64,000 bases of DNA from Novosphingobium sp. SG707 (GTDB lineage Bacteria > Pseudomonadota > Alphaproteobacteria > Sphingomonadales > Sphingomonadaceae): contig NZ_JAAZQL010000001.1 of the NCBI RefSeq assembly GCF_012275515.1, positions 665,006 through 729,005 of the forward strand. Reading direction: 5' to 3'. Of the stretch, positions 35,869 through 46,100 are shown one piece after another (position 1 is the stretch's first letter; every line of letters begins with the position of its first letter). The notes beneath the pieces are model-generated. The model searched no databases. It saw only the letters and a program-made list of their open reading frames with translations, and had not been told where the DNA came from. The position numbers and the translations under genes are program-made.

Positions 35869-37449
35869 ATGGGATCGATGAAAAGCACGCTGTCGGACCG
35901 GCACGTATGGGCCTTTGTCGCAGGCTGCATTGCCGTGACATTGGGCGTTTGCGCGCATTTGCCGATGTTTGCGATGGCGCGTGCCATGAATTATCAACTG
36001 GTCGGCATGCCCATGGACAACATGATGCTCTTTGGCATGGTGCTGATCGTTCTGGGCACGATGCTGGCCGCCTATGGCCTGTTGCCGCGCAATGTGACCG
36101 CGCAAAGGGAGAATGCCGCCCGGATCGAGGTGGCCGCGCCCGAGGATGCGCATCTTGGCCCGGCGCATTGGAGCCTGATGGCGGTGCTGACGCTGGCCCT
36201 TGTCATTGATGTCATGAAACCGGCCTCGCTGGGCTTCACCGTGCCGGGCATGATCAGCGAATATGGCGTGCCCAAGAAGACCGTCTCGCTGGTGCCGTTT
36301 TTCGCATTGGCCGGGACGGTGACGGGATCGGTGCTGTGGGGCTGGATTGCCGATGTCTATGGGCGCAAGGCCTCGATCCTGCTCTCGGCGGTGATGTTTG
36401 TTGGTACCTCGATCTGCGGGGCGATGCCCAGTCTGGAATGGAACATTGCCATGTGTTTCATGATGGGCGCGGCGGCGGGGGGAATGCTGCCGGTGACCTA
36501 TGCGCTGCTGGCCGAGATGATGCCGAACCGGCATCGCGGCTGGAGCCTGGTGCTGGTCGGCGGATTGGGCGCGGTGGGCGGCTATTTCGCGGCCAGCGGC
36601 ATGTCGGCCCTGCTGCAGCCGATCTTTGGCTGGCGCATCCTGTGGCTCGCGAATTTGCCCACCGGGTTGACGCTGGTGCTGCTGGGCGTGTTCATCCCCG
36701 AATCCGCGAAATTTCTGCTGGCGCGGGGCCGGGTGGAGGAGGCCGAGGCGGTCATGCGCCGGTTCGGAGCCAAGGCGCGGCGTACACAGGGCCCTGCCGA
36801 TGGCGCGGCGCGTGAATCCCATGCGCTTGTCGGCTTTCAGCTCTACGGCAAACTGGCCGCGCTCAGCATCTGCGCGCTGTCATGGGGCCTGATCAACTTT
36901 GGCCTGCTGCTCTGGCTGCCCGCCGATCTTGTGGCCAAGGGCTATTCCGTGGGCGTATCAAGCCGCCTGCTGGCGGAAAGCGCGCTGATCGCCTTTCCCA
37001 CCGTATTCGTGGCCGCCCTGCTCTACAGTCGATGGAGCACCAAATGGGCGCTGACCTCGATGATTGTGCTGACCTTGCTGGGCCTGCTTCTGGTCTTGCG
37101 GCTGGAACTGGCGGGCGGCGGCAGTCCGGTTCTGCCGGTCGCCTTGTTGATTGTGGGAACGAATGGCATCATCGCCATCGTGCTGCCCTATACGGCCGAG
37201 AGTTTCCCGTTGAAGGTGCGGGGGCGGGCCACGGGCTGGGTGGCGGCCTGGACAAAGGGCGGCGGATTGCTGGCGCAGGGCTTGACGATCAGCGGGATCG
37301 CACTGTCGATGGGGGCGTCCTCGCTGCTGGTGATGGTGCCGACCGCGCTTTCGCTCTTTCTGGTGGCATGGTTCGGCAAGGAAACGCGCGGGCGCGATCT
37401 GCGCGATCTGGATGAGGATGGAGGGCGGGCAAGCCCCGTTCCGCTCTAG
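35869..37449 (+). CDS. MFS transporter with extra N-terminal membrane segment, 526 aa
   Basis: The MFS core starts near residue 103 (WSLMAVLTLALVIDVMKPASLGFTVPGMISEYGVPKKTVSLVPFFALAGTVTGSVLWGWIADVYGRKASILLSA, with the motif GWIADVYGRK) and ends with FGKETRGRDLRDLDEDG. Before it, residues 10-73 hold two additional hydrophobic segments (HVWAFVAGCIAVTLGVCAHLPMFAMA and MMLFGMVLIVLGTMLAAYGLL). The total would be about 14 membrane segments. The benzoate/4-hydroxybenzoate (AAHS) or sugar-porter-like branch is possible; the substrate is unknown. The start has GAGGG 4 nt upstream. Confidence 0.88.
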   Translation: MGSMKSTLSDRHVWAFVAGCIAVTLGVCAHLPMFAMARAMNYQLVGMPMDNMMLFGMVLIVLGTMLAAYGLLPRNVTAQRENAARIEVAAPEDAHLGPAHWSLMAVLTLALVIDVMKPASLGFTVPGMISEYGVPKKTVSLVPFFALAGTVTGSVLWGWIADVYGRKASILLSAVMFVGTSICGAMPSLEWNIAMCFMMGAAAGGMLPVTYALLAEMMPNRHRGWSLVLVGGLGAVGGYFAASGMSALLQPIFGWRILWLANLPTGLTLVLLGVFIPESAKFLLARGRVEEAEAVMRRFGAKARRTQGPADGAARESHALVGFQLYGKLAALSICALSWGLINFGLLLWLPADLVAKGYSVGVSSRLLAESALIAFPTVFVAALLYSRWSTKWALTSMIVLTLLGLLLVLRLELAGGGSPVLPVALLIVGTNGIIAIVLPYTAESFPLKVRGRATGWVAAWTKGGGLLAQGLTISGIALSMGASSLLVMVPTALSLFLVAWFGKETRGRDLRDLDEDGGRASPVPL

Positions 37450-37478
37450 ATTTTGTTTTACCCCGTTTTCCAAGCCAT

Positions 37479-37540
37479 CAGATGATTCCATCTGCTTCGA
37501 AAACGCTGCGGGATCGTGGTCGCCGCCGCCCGCGATCCCG
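37479..37540. terminator. Two stem-loops between convergent MFS genes
   Basis: CAGATG-ATTC-CATCTG (37479-37494, perfect 6-bp arms) and CGGGATCG/CGATCCCG (37509-37516 and 37533-37540, perfect 8-bp arms) lie in the 100-bp gap between the stops of two convergent genes. Likely back-to-back transcription stops. Confidence 0.5.
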
Positions 37541-37550
37541 GTTTCGGCAC

Positions 37551-38849
37551 TCAGGTCCGGTGCGGCCTGTGGGTGTCATAGCCGAAATAGGCGATGACCG
37601 CATAGCAAATGGCGGGCAGGGCCAGCGCCAGTGACAGGCTGCCGGTCAGATCCGCCAGTGCGCCGGTCAGGATCGGCACGACGGCCCCGCCGAAAATGGC
37701 GATGTTGATGATGCCCGATCCGTCGGCCGCTCTGCGCCCCAGCCCTTTGCAGGCGAGGCTGAAGATGGTGGGAAACATGATTGAGTTCATCAGCCCGATC
37801 AGCAGCAGGCTGGCGGCGGCCAGATGGCCCGAGGCGTTGGCCGCGATCAGGATCAGCGCAATCGCGCCCATCGCATTGCAGGCCAGCACCTTGCCCGGAG
37901 AGACCGCCCGCAGCACCGCCGAGCCGACAAACCGCCCAACCAGCGTCCCGCCCCAATACCAGGGAATGTAAAGGCCCGCCGCCGCTTCATTAAGGCCCAG
38001 CACCCTGGGCTGTTTGAGATAATTGACGATCAGCGAGCCGATCGACACCTCCGCCCCGACATAGAGAAAGATGCAGAGCGCCCCCAGACCGAACCTCTTG
38101 TCGCGAAGCAGCGCAAAGCTTGCCACCAGCGAGGAGCTTTCGTGATGCTCATCTTTGAGCCGATGCCGGTTGGCCCAGACCACCCCCGCCACCACCAGCA
38201 GCGCCAGAGCCAGCGCGGTGTAGGTATGCACCACGGTCTGGGTTTCGGCCATGCGATGGGCCGCCAGCGCCGGCCCGGTCAGGGCGTCGCTCTTCCCTTC
38301 CCCTAGATTGCCAAGGATCAGTCCGGCGCCCACGGCGGGAAAGATCACCGTGCCCAGAGAGTTGAAGCCTTGCGCAAAGGACAGGCGGCTATGCGCCGTC
38401 CGCGCCGGGCCCAGCAGCGAGATCAGCGGATTGGTCACGACCTGCACCACCACAACCCCGCTGGCCAGTACGAAGAGCGCGAGGAGAAACAGGGCGTATG
38501 TGGCGCTTTGCGAGGCGGGGATGAAAAGCAGGCAACCCGCCATCATCGCCAGCAGCCCCACCACCGCCCCGCGCATATAGCCGATCCGCTTGACCAGCGC
38601 CGCGCCGGGCAGGCCCATCACGGCATAGGCGGTGAAGAAGCAGAACTGCACCAGCATCGCCTGCGTATAGCTGAGCGTGAAGAGGTCTTTCAGCTTGGGG
38701 ATGATGACATCGTTGAGGCTGGTGATGCCGCCAAAGATGAAGAACAGCGCCAAGACGAAAACCTGCAGTTCGGGGGCGTCAAGATGGGTGCCTTCCGCGT
38801 CCGGTGAATTCAGATCGCGCTCGGCGGACAGATTGGGGGCCAGTGCCAT
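37551..38849 (-). CDS. Sugar MFS transporter, FucP/GluP family, 432 aa
   Basis: Twelve-helix H+:sugar symporter type. The N-terminal helices carry FVLALFFIFGGITSLNDVIIPKLKDLFTLSYTQAMLVQFCFFTAYAVMGLPGAALVKRIGYMRGAVVGL, the pattern of L-fucose/glucose-galactose permeases. A typical late segment is IPWYWGGTLVGRFVGSAVL, followed by MNSIMFPTIFSLACKGLG. It starts 12 nt after the GH27 stop and is the last gene of the six-gene hydrolase operon. It would move galactose or mannose released by the enzymes into the cytoplasm (inference). Confidence 0.9.
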   Translation of the reverse strand: MALAPNLSAERDLNSPDAEGTHLDAPELQVFVLALFFIFGGITSLNDVIIPKLKDLFTLSYTQAMLVQFCFFTAYAVMGLPGAALVKRIGYMRGAVVGLLAMMAGCLLFIPASQSATYALFLLALFVLASGVVVVQVVTNPLISLLGPARTAHSRLSFAQGFNSLGTVIFPAVGAGLILGNLGEGKSDALTGPALAAHRMAETQTVVHTYTALALALLVVAGVVWANRHRLKDEHHESSSLVASFALLRDKRFGLGALCIFLYVGAEVSIGSLIVNYLKQPRVLGLNEAAAGLYIPWYWGGTLVGRFVGSAVLRAVSPGKVLACNAMGAIALILIAANASGHLAAASLLLIGLMNSIMFPTIFSLACKGLGRRAADGSGIINIAIFGGAVVPILTGALADLTGSLSLALALPAICYAVIAYFGYDTHRPHRT

Positions 38850-38861
38850 GGGGATCCTGCG

Positions 38862-40103
38862 TTATGGCTTGGGTTCAAGGATAAAGACCTGCGCATCGCG
38901 CGGCGCCACATGCAGGGGCAGAGGGTCCTGCGTGTCGCCGATGCGCTTGCCGGTCCAGGCGTCGATCAGGTTGAAATGATGCTCCCCGATCTTGGCAAAG
39001 GTCTGGGTCAGATCATCGCCCAGTGGTTCCTTGGTCCAGTCCAGCACATGGTTCTGCACAGAGGAGGAACGGTTGAGCGCGGCAATGGCCCAGCGCTGGC
39101 CCGAGAGCGGCCGCGCCCAGATTTCCAGTTCGGAGCCGCGCTGCCATGCGAAACCCTGAATACCCAGCGTGTCCTGATCGATGGCGACAAGGCGCGGGTT
39201 GGTCAGGATGCGCGTGATTTCAGGCTTCAGGCCCGCAATATCGGCCCCCACGATCAGGGGCGCGGCCAGCATCGCCCACATCGCGAAATGCGAGCGGTTT
39301 TCGTTGAGATCAGTCAGATTGCCGACCTCGAGCATATCCGGGTCATTCCAATGCCCCGGCCCGGCATAGCGGCGCAGGCCCTCCTGCTTGTCGAGGATCT
39401 CCATCACGCCCAGACTGTTCCAACTGCCATGGCCCAGTTTGCAGGACCAGCAATTGGCGATGTCGCCCGTGGTGCGCCACAGGTTGCCGATGCCTGCGGC
39501 CCATTCCCAAGGCTTGCTGTCGCCCCATTCGCAGATGGAAAAGACGATTGCGCGGCCCGCCTGATCCAGCGCGGCGCGCATCGTGGCATAGGCCTCGCGC
39601 GGGTTGCGCTGCGCCGCGCCGGTGCCGGTGTTGCACCAATCATATTTCAGGTAATCCACGCCCCAGCGGGCATATTGCGTCGCGTCCTGAAATTCATGGC
39701 CCTGACTGCCCGCGCGGCCGCCGCAGGTTTTGGCCCCCGCGTCGGAATAGATGCCCAGTTTCAGCCCGCGTACATGGACATAATCGGCGAGCGCCTTGAT
39801 CCCTGAGGGGAAGCGCGCCGGATCGGCCTGAATGAAGCCATCCTTGTCGCGCTCGCCTTGCCAGCAATCGTCGATATTGACGTAGGTGTAGCCCGCGTCA
39901 CGCATCCCGTTGGCCACCATCGCGTCGGCCACGCCCCGGATCAGGCTTTCATCAATGCGGCAGCCATAGCGGTTCCAGCTGTTCCACCCCATCGGAGGGG
40001 TCTGGGCCAGAGGGGCGGCGCCCTGCGCAACGGCAGGCGACGCGGCGCAAACGAGGAACGCCATCAGCGCGGCGAGTATTTGGCGGAAGGAAAGGGATCT
40101 CAC
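38862..40103 (-). CDS. GH27 alpha-galactosidase, exported, 413 aa
   Basis: Signal peptide MRSLSFRQILAALMAFLVCAASPAVAQ, then the GH27 opening TPPMGWNSWNRYGCRIDE. The catalytic nucleophile is Asp155 in YLKYDWCN; the acid/base is Asp214 in LWRTTGDI. Also present are GPGHWNDPDMLEVG and the C-terminal beta domain (WAIAALNRSSSVQNHVLDW...). Removes terminal alpha-galactose, for example side chains of galactomannan, in the periplasm or outside. The start is GTG at 40103, overlapping the manA stop as GTGA. The GH27 call is strong; the natural polymer is inferred from neighbours. Confidence 0.95.
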   Translation of the reverse strand: MRSLSFRQILAALMAFLVCAASPAVAQGAAPLAQTPPMGWNSWNRYGCRIDESLIRGVADAMVANGMRDAGYTYVNIDDCWQGERDKDGFIQADPARFPSGIKALADYVHVRGLKLGIYSDAGAKTCGGRAGSQGHEFQDATQYARWGVDYLKYDWCNTGTGAAQRNPREAYATMRAALDQAGRAIVFSICEWGDSKPWEWAAGIGNLWRTTGDIANCWSCKLGHGSWNSLGVMEILDKQEGLRRYAGPGHWNDPDMLEVGNLTDLNENRSHFAMWAMLAAPLIVGADIAGLKPEITRILTNPRLVAIDQDTLGIQGFAWQRGSELEIWARPLSGQRWAIAALNRSSSVQNHVLDWTKEPLGDDLTQTFAKIGEHHFNLIDAWTGKRIGDTQDPLPLHVAPRDAQVFILEPKP

Positions 40104-40936
40104 AAGACATCTCCCGAAAGGATAGGTTGCGCGATGAGGAACCGTGTGTGGGGGCTGATGCTCAGGGCGCTCAGGTCGGAAACAAGGGCGCAGTCGCCGG
40201 GGGCGGCGATGGCATCATCGGCATGAAGGGGGGCATTGAGGGGAATGACCAGCTTTGGCCTCTGGCCGTGATCAGCCAGTATGGCGGGCGGCACCGGACC
40301 TTCGCACAGATCGAGCCGGAACAGCGGCCCATCGACCAGTGACAGGCTCCCGCTTTCGGGTAGCACCTTGTGCATCCGCGCCTTGTCATAGGTTTCGGGC
40401 AGGGCGACGGCCATCCCCTCGTCCAGATGCAGCGGCCTTGGGCGGCCATAGTCATAGAGGCGATAGGTGATGTCGCTGTTCTGCTGGATTTCCAGCACGG
40501 TCACGCCCGCGCCGATGGCATGGATGGTGCCCGCCGGAATATAGAAGAAATCGCCGGGCCGCACCGGATGCCAGGCCATCATCGCCTCGATCGAGCCATC
40601 AAGCGCGGCCCCGCGCAGGGTCTGGGAGTCGGTCGCTTCCCGCAGGCCGATGCCCAGTTTCGCGCCGGGCTGGGCCTCGATGACCAGCCAGCATTCCTCC
40701 TTGCCTTGCGCGCCCAGCCCTTTGGCGAGGGTTTGCGCATCGCTGGGATGGACCTGAACCGAGAGGTTTTCGCTGGTGAAAATGTATTTCACCAGCAATT
40801 CGCGCAGGGACAGCGGCGGATCGAACCAGATCTCGCCGGTCTTTCCCTGCGCGGGCGAGGGAAAGGGCGCGGGCAGATCGGCCCGGCCCCATGGCTTGTC
40901 CACCGCGATGCGCGGCAGAAGGTGAAGCAGGCTCAT
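40100..40936 (-). CDS. manA: Mannose-6-phosphate isomerase, class I, 278 aa
   Basis: Cytoplasmic zinc enzyme interconverting mannose-6-P and fructose-6-P. The zinc-site elements are SVQVHPSD (Gln and His), GKEECWLV (Glu) and FYIPAGTIHAIGAGVTVLEIQQNSDITYRLYDYGR (His). This is the short bacterial form of the family. The start at 40936 overlaps the SGNH-hydrolase stop (ATGA). Its place inside a hydrolase operon points to mannose as a released sugar. Confidence 0.93.
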   Translation of the reverse strand: MSLLHLLPRIAVDKPWGRADLPAPFPSPAQGKTGEIWFDPPLSLRELLVKYIFTSENLSVQVHPSDAQTLAKGLGAQGKEECWLVIEAQPGAKLGIGLREATDSQTLRGAALDGSIEAMMAWHPVRPGDFFYIPAGTIHAIGAGVTVLEIQQNSDITYRLYDYGRPRPLHLDEGMAVALPETYDKARMHKVLPESGSLSLVDGPLFRLDLCEGPVPPAILADHGQRPKLVIPLNAPLHADDAIAAPGDCALVSDLSALSISPHTRFLIAQPILSGDVL

Positions 40937-41670
40937 GCAAGATCCAGCCTGGCAAGGATGGGAAGCAGCACGCCGTTCATCGCCGCATAACCGGCAGGCG
41001 TGGGGTGAACACCATCGACGGCCAGCCCTTCGCGCATCGCGCCATCGGGCCCGGCAAGGACCGGGTGATAATCGACCCACACATGGCCATGGGCCCGTGC
41101 ATAATCGCGCAGCCAGATATTATGTGCGGCAATCGGACCTTTGGTTTCAAGGCCGGGGCGCCACGGGAAATTACCCGCCGGCGGGATCGAGGCCAGCAGC
41201 ACGTGGATATGATGCGCCCGCGCCAGCGTGGCCATCGCGTCCAGATTGTCGCGGGTCATCTGGGCCGTCATCGGGCCGGTGTTGCCCGCAATGTCATTGG
41301 TGCCCGCCATGATATGCACCGCGCGCGGGCGCAGCGCGATCACATCCTGCATCATGCGCAGCAGCATTTGCGGCGTGGTCTGGCCGCCTATGCCGCGATT
41401 GACGCGCCCGGCGGGGAAAAACTCCGGGTTCTTGTCGCGCCAGCCCTGCGTGATGCTGTCGCCCATAAAGACGATGCGGGTTGGCGGCCCTTCGGCCAGC
41501 AGGCGGCGGTTGTCCTCGCCATAGCGGGCCAGCCAGGCGAAATCGGTATGGGCGCGGGCGGCTTCGGGGCTTTCGGCGGGGCCGGATTGCGCCCATGCCG
41601 GGGCGGCAAGGCCAAGGGGGGTGAGCGCACCCAAACCTTTGAGTATGGCGCGGCGGTGGGTGGGGATCAT
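40933..41670 (-). CDS. SGNH/GDSL-family esterase, Tat-exported, 245 aa
   Basis: Starts MIPTHRRAILKGLGALTPLGLAAPAWA, a twin-arginine-like signal. SGNH blocks are visible: block I VFMGDSITQGW (Ser72), block II Gly in GIGGQTTPQ, block III GTND and block V DGVHPTPAGY (Asp and His). Likely removes acetyl groups from hemicellulose oligosaccharides; that substrate is inferred from the operon. ATGA overlaps on both sides. Confidence 0.9.
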   Translation of the reverse strand: MIPTHRRAILKGLGALTPLGLAAPAWAQSGPAESPEAARAHTDFAWLARYGEDNRRLLAEGPPTRIVFMGDSITQGWRDKNPEFFPAGRVNRGIGGQTTPQMLLRMMQDVIALRPRAVHIMAGTNDIAGNTGPMTAQMTRDNLDAMATLARAHHIHVLLASIPPAGNFPWRPGLETKGPIAAHNIWLRDYARAHGHVWVDYHPVLAGPDGAMREGLAVDGVHPTPAGYAAMNGVLLPILARLDLA

Positions 41671-43133
41671 GGCTGGATCATCCATTGGCAGGGGGAGGCC
41701 TCTTGCGCCTGCGTTTGGGCGCCGGAGGCCGAGAACAGGAGTTGCTCTTTGTTCGCGCCGAACGCAGGCCATGGCGGGCGGGCGTCGTCATTGGGATCGC
41801 CGCGTCCGGCAAAACTCAGCCAGTAATCGGCCAGCGAGAGCGAGCCGAAACGCGCGTCACCCAAGACATAGGGAATGTCCGATCCGTGGAAGGACAGGCC
41901 CCCATTGGCGGCCAGATCGAACTCATAGCGCCAGACCTTGCTCCCCGCGCGGGAAAGGAGATCAGCCCATTGTCCGGCGGGACAGCGAAACAAAATGTCG
42001 GTGGCGATGCGCAGGTCGCGATTGCCCAGACGCGGATCGGCGGGGGGATCGCCTTGGTCGAGGTGATAATAGGCGCGGGCCTTATCGGCATTGGGGCCAA
42101 AGGCTGCGTCAACGCCTGCATCGCGATGAGCGCGCCCGCCCGGCAGGCCGAATTCGGCGCGGTTCGATCCGATGATCACCGGCCGGGGCGGAGCATGGGC
42201 CAGCAGCACAGCAGGCGTGTCAGGCAGCACCGCGCCGTCAATGGTCGTGCGCAGCCACAGGAAATCATCGCTCTCCAGCGCCGGATCATGCAGCGCCCTG
42301 TCCGCCTCCAGCAGCGCATGGGCCGATGCGGCGCGCAGGGGTTCCACGCTGCCGTCCGTGCCCAGCATCGCGTCGAGTTGGTCGCCGAGCCGCAGGGCCT
42401 CGGGCAGAGGCCGCCATGAAAGGCCGAAGGATGGCGTGCCGCTTTGCATAATGGCGCGGGCGAACAGCCCCTTTGCCCCCTGCGCGGCCAGCAGCAGGCC
42501 GACATCCTGCGCCCCTGCGGATTCGCCAAAGATCGTTACATTGGCCGGATCGCCGCCAAAGCGGGCAATATTGGCCTGCACCCAGCGCAGCGCGGCTATC
42601 TGGTCCATCAGACCATAATTGCCCGCATGGCCGCCCTGTTCGGAGGCCAGCGCGCGATGGGGCAAATTGCCAAAGATCCCCAGGCGGTACTGGATCGCCA
42701 CCAGCACAAACCCGCGCCGGGCCAGAGGCGAAAGCACCGTATCGCCCGCAGAGCCAGCCCGGTTGCTGCCGCCGTGGATCCACACCATGACCGGGCGCTT
42801 GCCCGTCAGGGCGGGGGTGGCGACATCCAGCGTCAGGCAGTCCTCGGAGGCGCGGACATAATCGGCGTGGTTCCAGCCATAGTCATTTTGCAGGCAGGAG
42901 GGGCCGGATTTCGCCCCATTGCGCCATCCTTTCCACGGTTCGACCGGGCCGGGCGGTCGCCAGCGCAGCGCGCCCAGCGGCGGCGCGGCATAGGGAATGG
43001 TGCGGAAGATCCGCGTGCCATGGGCATCGGTAGTGCCCTGAACCGCGCCGCCGGTAATCGCCACCGGCGGCGGGGAGGCTTGCGCGGCCCCCGCGCCTAG
43101 CAGCGCCGCCAGCCATAGGGCGCGCCATCTCAT
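41667..43133 (-). CDS. Carboxylesterase type B, exported, 488 aa
   Basis: Signal peptide MRWRALWLAALLGAGAAQAS. Then the carboxylesterase/lipase pattern FRTIPYAAPPLGALRWRPPGPVEPW, SEDCLTLDVATP, the oxyanion-hole VMVWIHGGSN and the nucleophile elbow VTIFGESAGAQDVG. C-terminal His lies near LSFHGSDIPYVLGD. It lies in the hydrolase operon with 4-nt overlaps at both ends. It may deacetylate or deferuloylate hemicellulose fragments (inference). Confidence 0.92.
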   Translation of the reverse strand: MRWRALWLAALLGAGAAQASPPPVAITGGAVQGTTDAHGTRIFRTIPYAAPPLGALRWRPPGPVEPWKGWRNGAKSGPSCLQNDYGWNHADYVRASEDCLTLDVATPALTGKRPVMVWIHGGSNRAGSAGDTVLSPLARRGFVLVAIQYRLGIFGNLPHRALASEQGGHAGNYGLMDQIAALRWVQANIARFGGDPANVTIFGESAGAQDVGLLLAAQGAKGLFARAIMQSGTPSFGLSWRPLPEALRLGDQLDAMLGTDGSVEPLRAASAHALLEADRALHDPALESDDFLWLRTTIDGAVLPDTPAVLLAHAPPRPVIIGSNRAEFGLPGGRAHRDAGVDAAFGPNADKARAYYHLDQGDPPADPRLGNRDLRIATDILFRCPAGQWADLLSRAGSKVWRYEFDLAANGGLSFHGSDIPYVLGDARFGSLSLADYWLSFAGRGDPNDDARPPWPAFGANKEQLLFSASGAQTQAQEASPCQWMIQP

Positions 43134-46100
43134 GGCAGGCGCGCCTCGGCCTCAACCACATTCCATCCGCGCAGCGCCACATGCGGCGCGGGGCCTTTGC
43201 GCGCGGGATAGCGGATGGTGATGGTCTGGCTCTGCCCACCGGTCAGCGAGACATAATTGTCGCTGTAATAGGCGGGCAGGATGCGCTCGCCCTTGGCGTC
43301 AAGCAGGGTCAGCTTGGCGGCAAGCGCGGGCGTGGCGGCAGGATTGGTGATGGTGACGCGCAATTCCTGCTCGCCGCTGACGGTTATGGGCGCGGCCAAT
43401 TTGGCGCGCAGGGCCACCTTGGGCATGGCGTTCAGCGCGCGATAGCTGGCCTCATCGCGCCCGCGCCAGTAGAAATTGGATGAGACAAGACGGCCCGAAG
43501 CATCGCTCAGGTTCTGCGTCACCAGCACCATCGGATAATCGGCCAGCACTTTGTCCAGTGGCAGCGGGGCCAGCATCGTATCGGCATTGGCCGAGGCATC
43601 GAGACGGTCGGTGCGGCCGAAAAGCTCCTTGCCGTCCAGCCCCAGAATACGGCTGGTGGCGACAAGGCCGGGGGCGGGCTCGCGCGTGGTGTTGATCACC
43701 ACGACTTCATTGCCGGGCAGGTTCAATTGCACATGGACCGGCTCAGACGCCTTGGCGATGCCGTAATAGGCGGCATGGGTGTCGTAATCCGAACTGTAGA
43801 TCTGCCATGCATTCGAGGTCCATGCCGGATGGGTCATCCACAGCAGGCGGCCCGAATTCTTGGTCCAGAGATGGCCAAGAAAGCCCTCGAACATCGCCTT
43901 ATGGCCTTCGAGGTTCATCATCTGGGCCTTGCGCTCGAAATCGGCAAAGCTGGTGGCGGGGCCGAAACGGGTGTTCAGGCTGGCCATGAAGGTCTTGGTG
44001 TCGCCATTGCCGGAAAAATGCCAGTCATGATAGGCCAGCGTGTCGCTGAGCGGCCATTGGTCCGCCTTGGGCACATAGGCCGCAATCGCCTCGCGCGTGG
44101 CCAGAGAAGGCGTGCCGGTTTCCACCGAAAAGCCGGTGGCCAGATCGGTGAAATAGGCTTCGGGCTGGCGGTAATTATAGGGGCCGGAGCCTTGCAGGTT
44201 TACCGTGTTCGAGCCGCCCGTGAACCAGCGCGTGCCGTCGAGGCGGAAGAGCAGATCGTCCAGCCCTTCATTCAGCATCGGATAGGGCACGCCCTCGTTC
44301 CGCCCGAACCACACCACGATCGACGGATGGTTGCGATAGCGCTTCACCGTATCCTCGGCATTGGCGAGGAACAGGGCGGGGTCCTGCGGCTCAACCTGAA
44401 AATTCTGGGTCGATTGCCAGAAGTCGTTGAGCACCATCATGCCATATTCGTCGGCCAGATCGTAGAACTCATCCTCGGTGTTGTTGCCCATCCAGTTGCG
44501 GATGATGTTGAGATGGGCATCCTTGTGCAGGCGGAAATAGGGCTCCAGTCGGGCGCGGTCATGGCGTTTCAGGGCATCGTCCATGCCCCAGCTTCCGCCC
44601 CGCGCGGCGATCTTCACGCCATTGACGCGGATGGTCAGATGCGGCTCGGGCAGCGTATCCTCCCGCGCACCGCCGGGGATGCCTCACCCGCCGCTGTCAG
44701 CGATTCCACCCAGCCCTTGGGGCTTTGCTTGATCGCCTCGTGGCGCACATCGATCAGCTTGATGCCCGCCTGCCGCCCATCGGTGGGCTGCACATTGACG
44801 CGGCGCAGATGGCCCGCCCTGTCCATCAGCGAGAGGTCATAGGACACTTCGCGAATGCCGAAGCGTGTGGTGCTGGTGTCGGCGCTCTGCCCATCCACGA
44901 CGGCCTCGATGCGCAGCGTGTGGAGCGCCGGATCGCCATAGCCGTTGGGCCACCACAGGCGCGGGTTCTTGACATGCAACGCGGCAAATTCGGCAGGCGC
45001 AAAGCGGGCCTCGCTCTCGCCGGGTGGGGCGGTGATTTCGCGGCTGATGCGAACATCGTCGAAACTGGCGGTGATGGTGACGCGGCGGGGTTGCGCGCCG
45101 TCATTGATGACCGGCACGGCGATGGAGATGTCGGCCGCATCCGTGCGCGGCAGAGGCAGGTCGGTGATGACCTGCGGATCGCCCAGACGCACCGCGCCGG
45201 TGGCCTGAATTTCCACATCCTGCCACAGGCCGGTGTCGCGGTCGCGGATGCCGGGGATCCAGTCCCAGCCCTCGGTGGCGATGAAGGTTGGACCGTCGAT
45301 GGCCAATTGCCCGCCGTTTTCGCCCACGCCCGCGCTGATGGATTGTTCATGCGGTGTGCCGGGATGCGGGGGCGGCGATACGCGGATGGCCACGACATTT
45401 TCGCCCGCCATCGCGTTGAAGGCAAAGCGGCCCCGCGTGAAGGCGCCTTTCGTGCCCCCTGCATGCGCGCCGTTGATATAGACCTCACTGGCGTAATTCA
45501 CGCCATTGAGAACCAGCGCGAGACGCTTGCCTGCTGCCGAGGCGGGCAGGGTGAAAGCGGCGCGATACCAGTAATCCTGCCGGGCAAGGCTTTCGGGGAT
45601 TTTCAGATTGTTGAGGCCGAAATAGGGATCGGGATAGACACCGCGATCAATCAGCGTGGTCAGCACCGTGCCCGGAACGGTCGCCGCGCGCCAGATGCCT
45701 GCGGGCTTGCCGGGCAGCGAGAGGGCCGCGCCATCCTGCGCCACATCGGGCGCGGCGGCCAGTTGCCAGCCATGGAGGCGCCAGCGGTCGGGGGTAATCA
45801 TCTCCAAGGCGGCGCGTGGCGTCACAGGCTTGGCAACAGGCGCTGTGGTTTCGCCCTTGCCCACGGGCAGGGTCCAGGGGTCTTGCGGGCGCCAATAGCC
45901 GGTGTTGGCGGTTTTCTGGAATTCCCAGCCCACGCCGACCTGCCACATATGGACAAGCTCGAAGGCAGGGCGGGCGCCAGCCCTGGCGGCAATGGTTTTG
46001 GCGTTGGCCGCTTCGGGCGCGATCTGCGCAGCAACGAGCGAGCCGTTGAAATGGGCCTGCCCATCCTGCGCCGGGGCGATATGGATCTGTCCGGCAACCG

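Noticed and set aside
35107..36822. Minus-strand open frame of 571 codons opposite lrp, the small gene and the MFS gene
   Set aside because: Spans three plus-strand genes and their gaps; His/Arg/Gln-rich, no recognisable domain.
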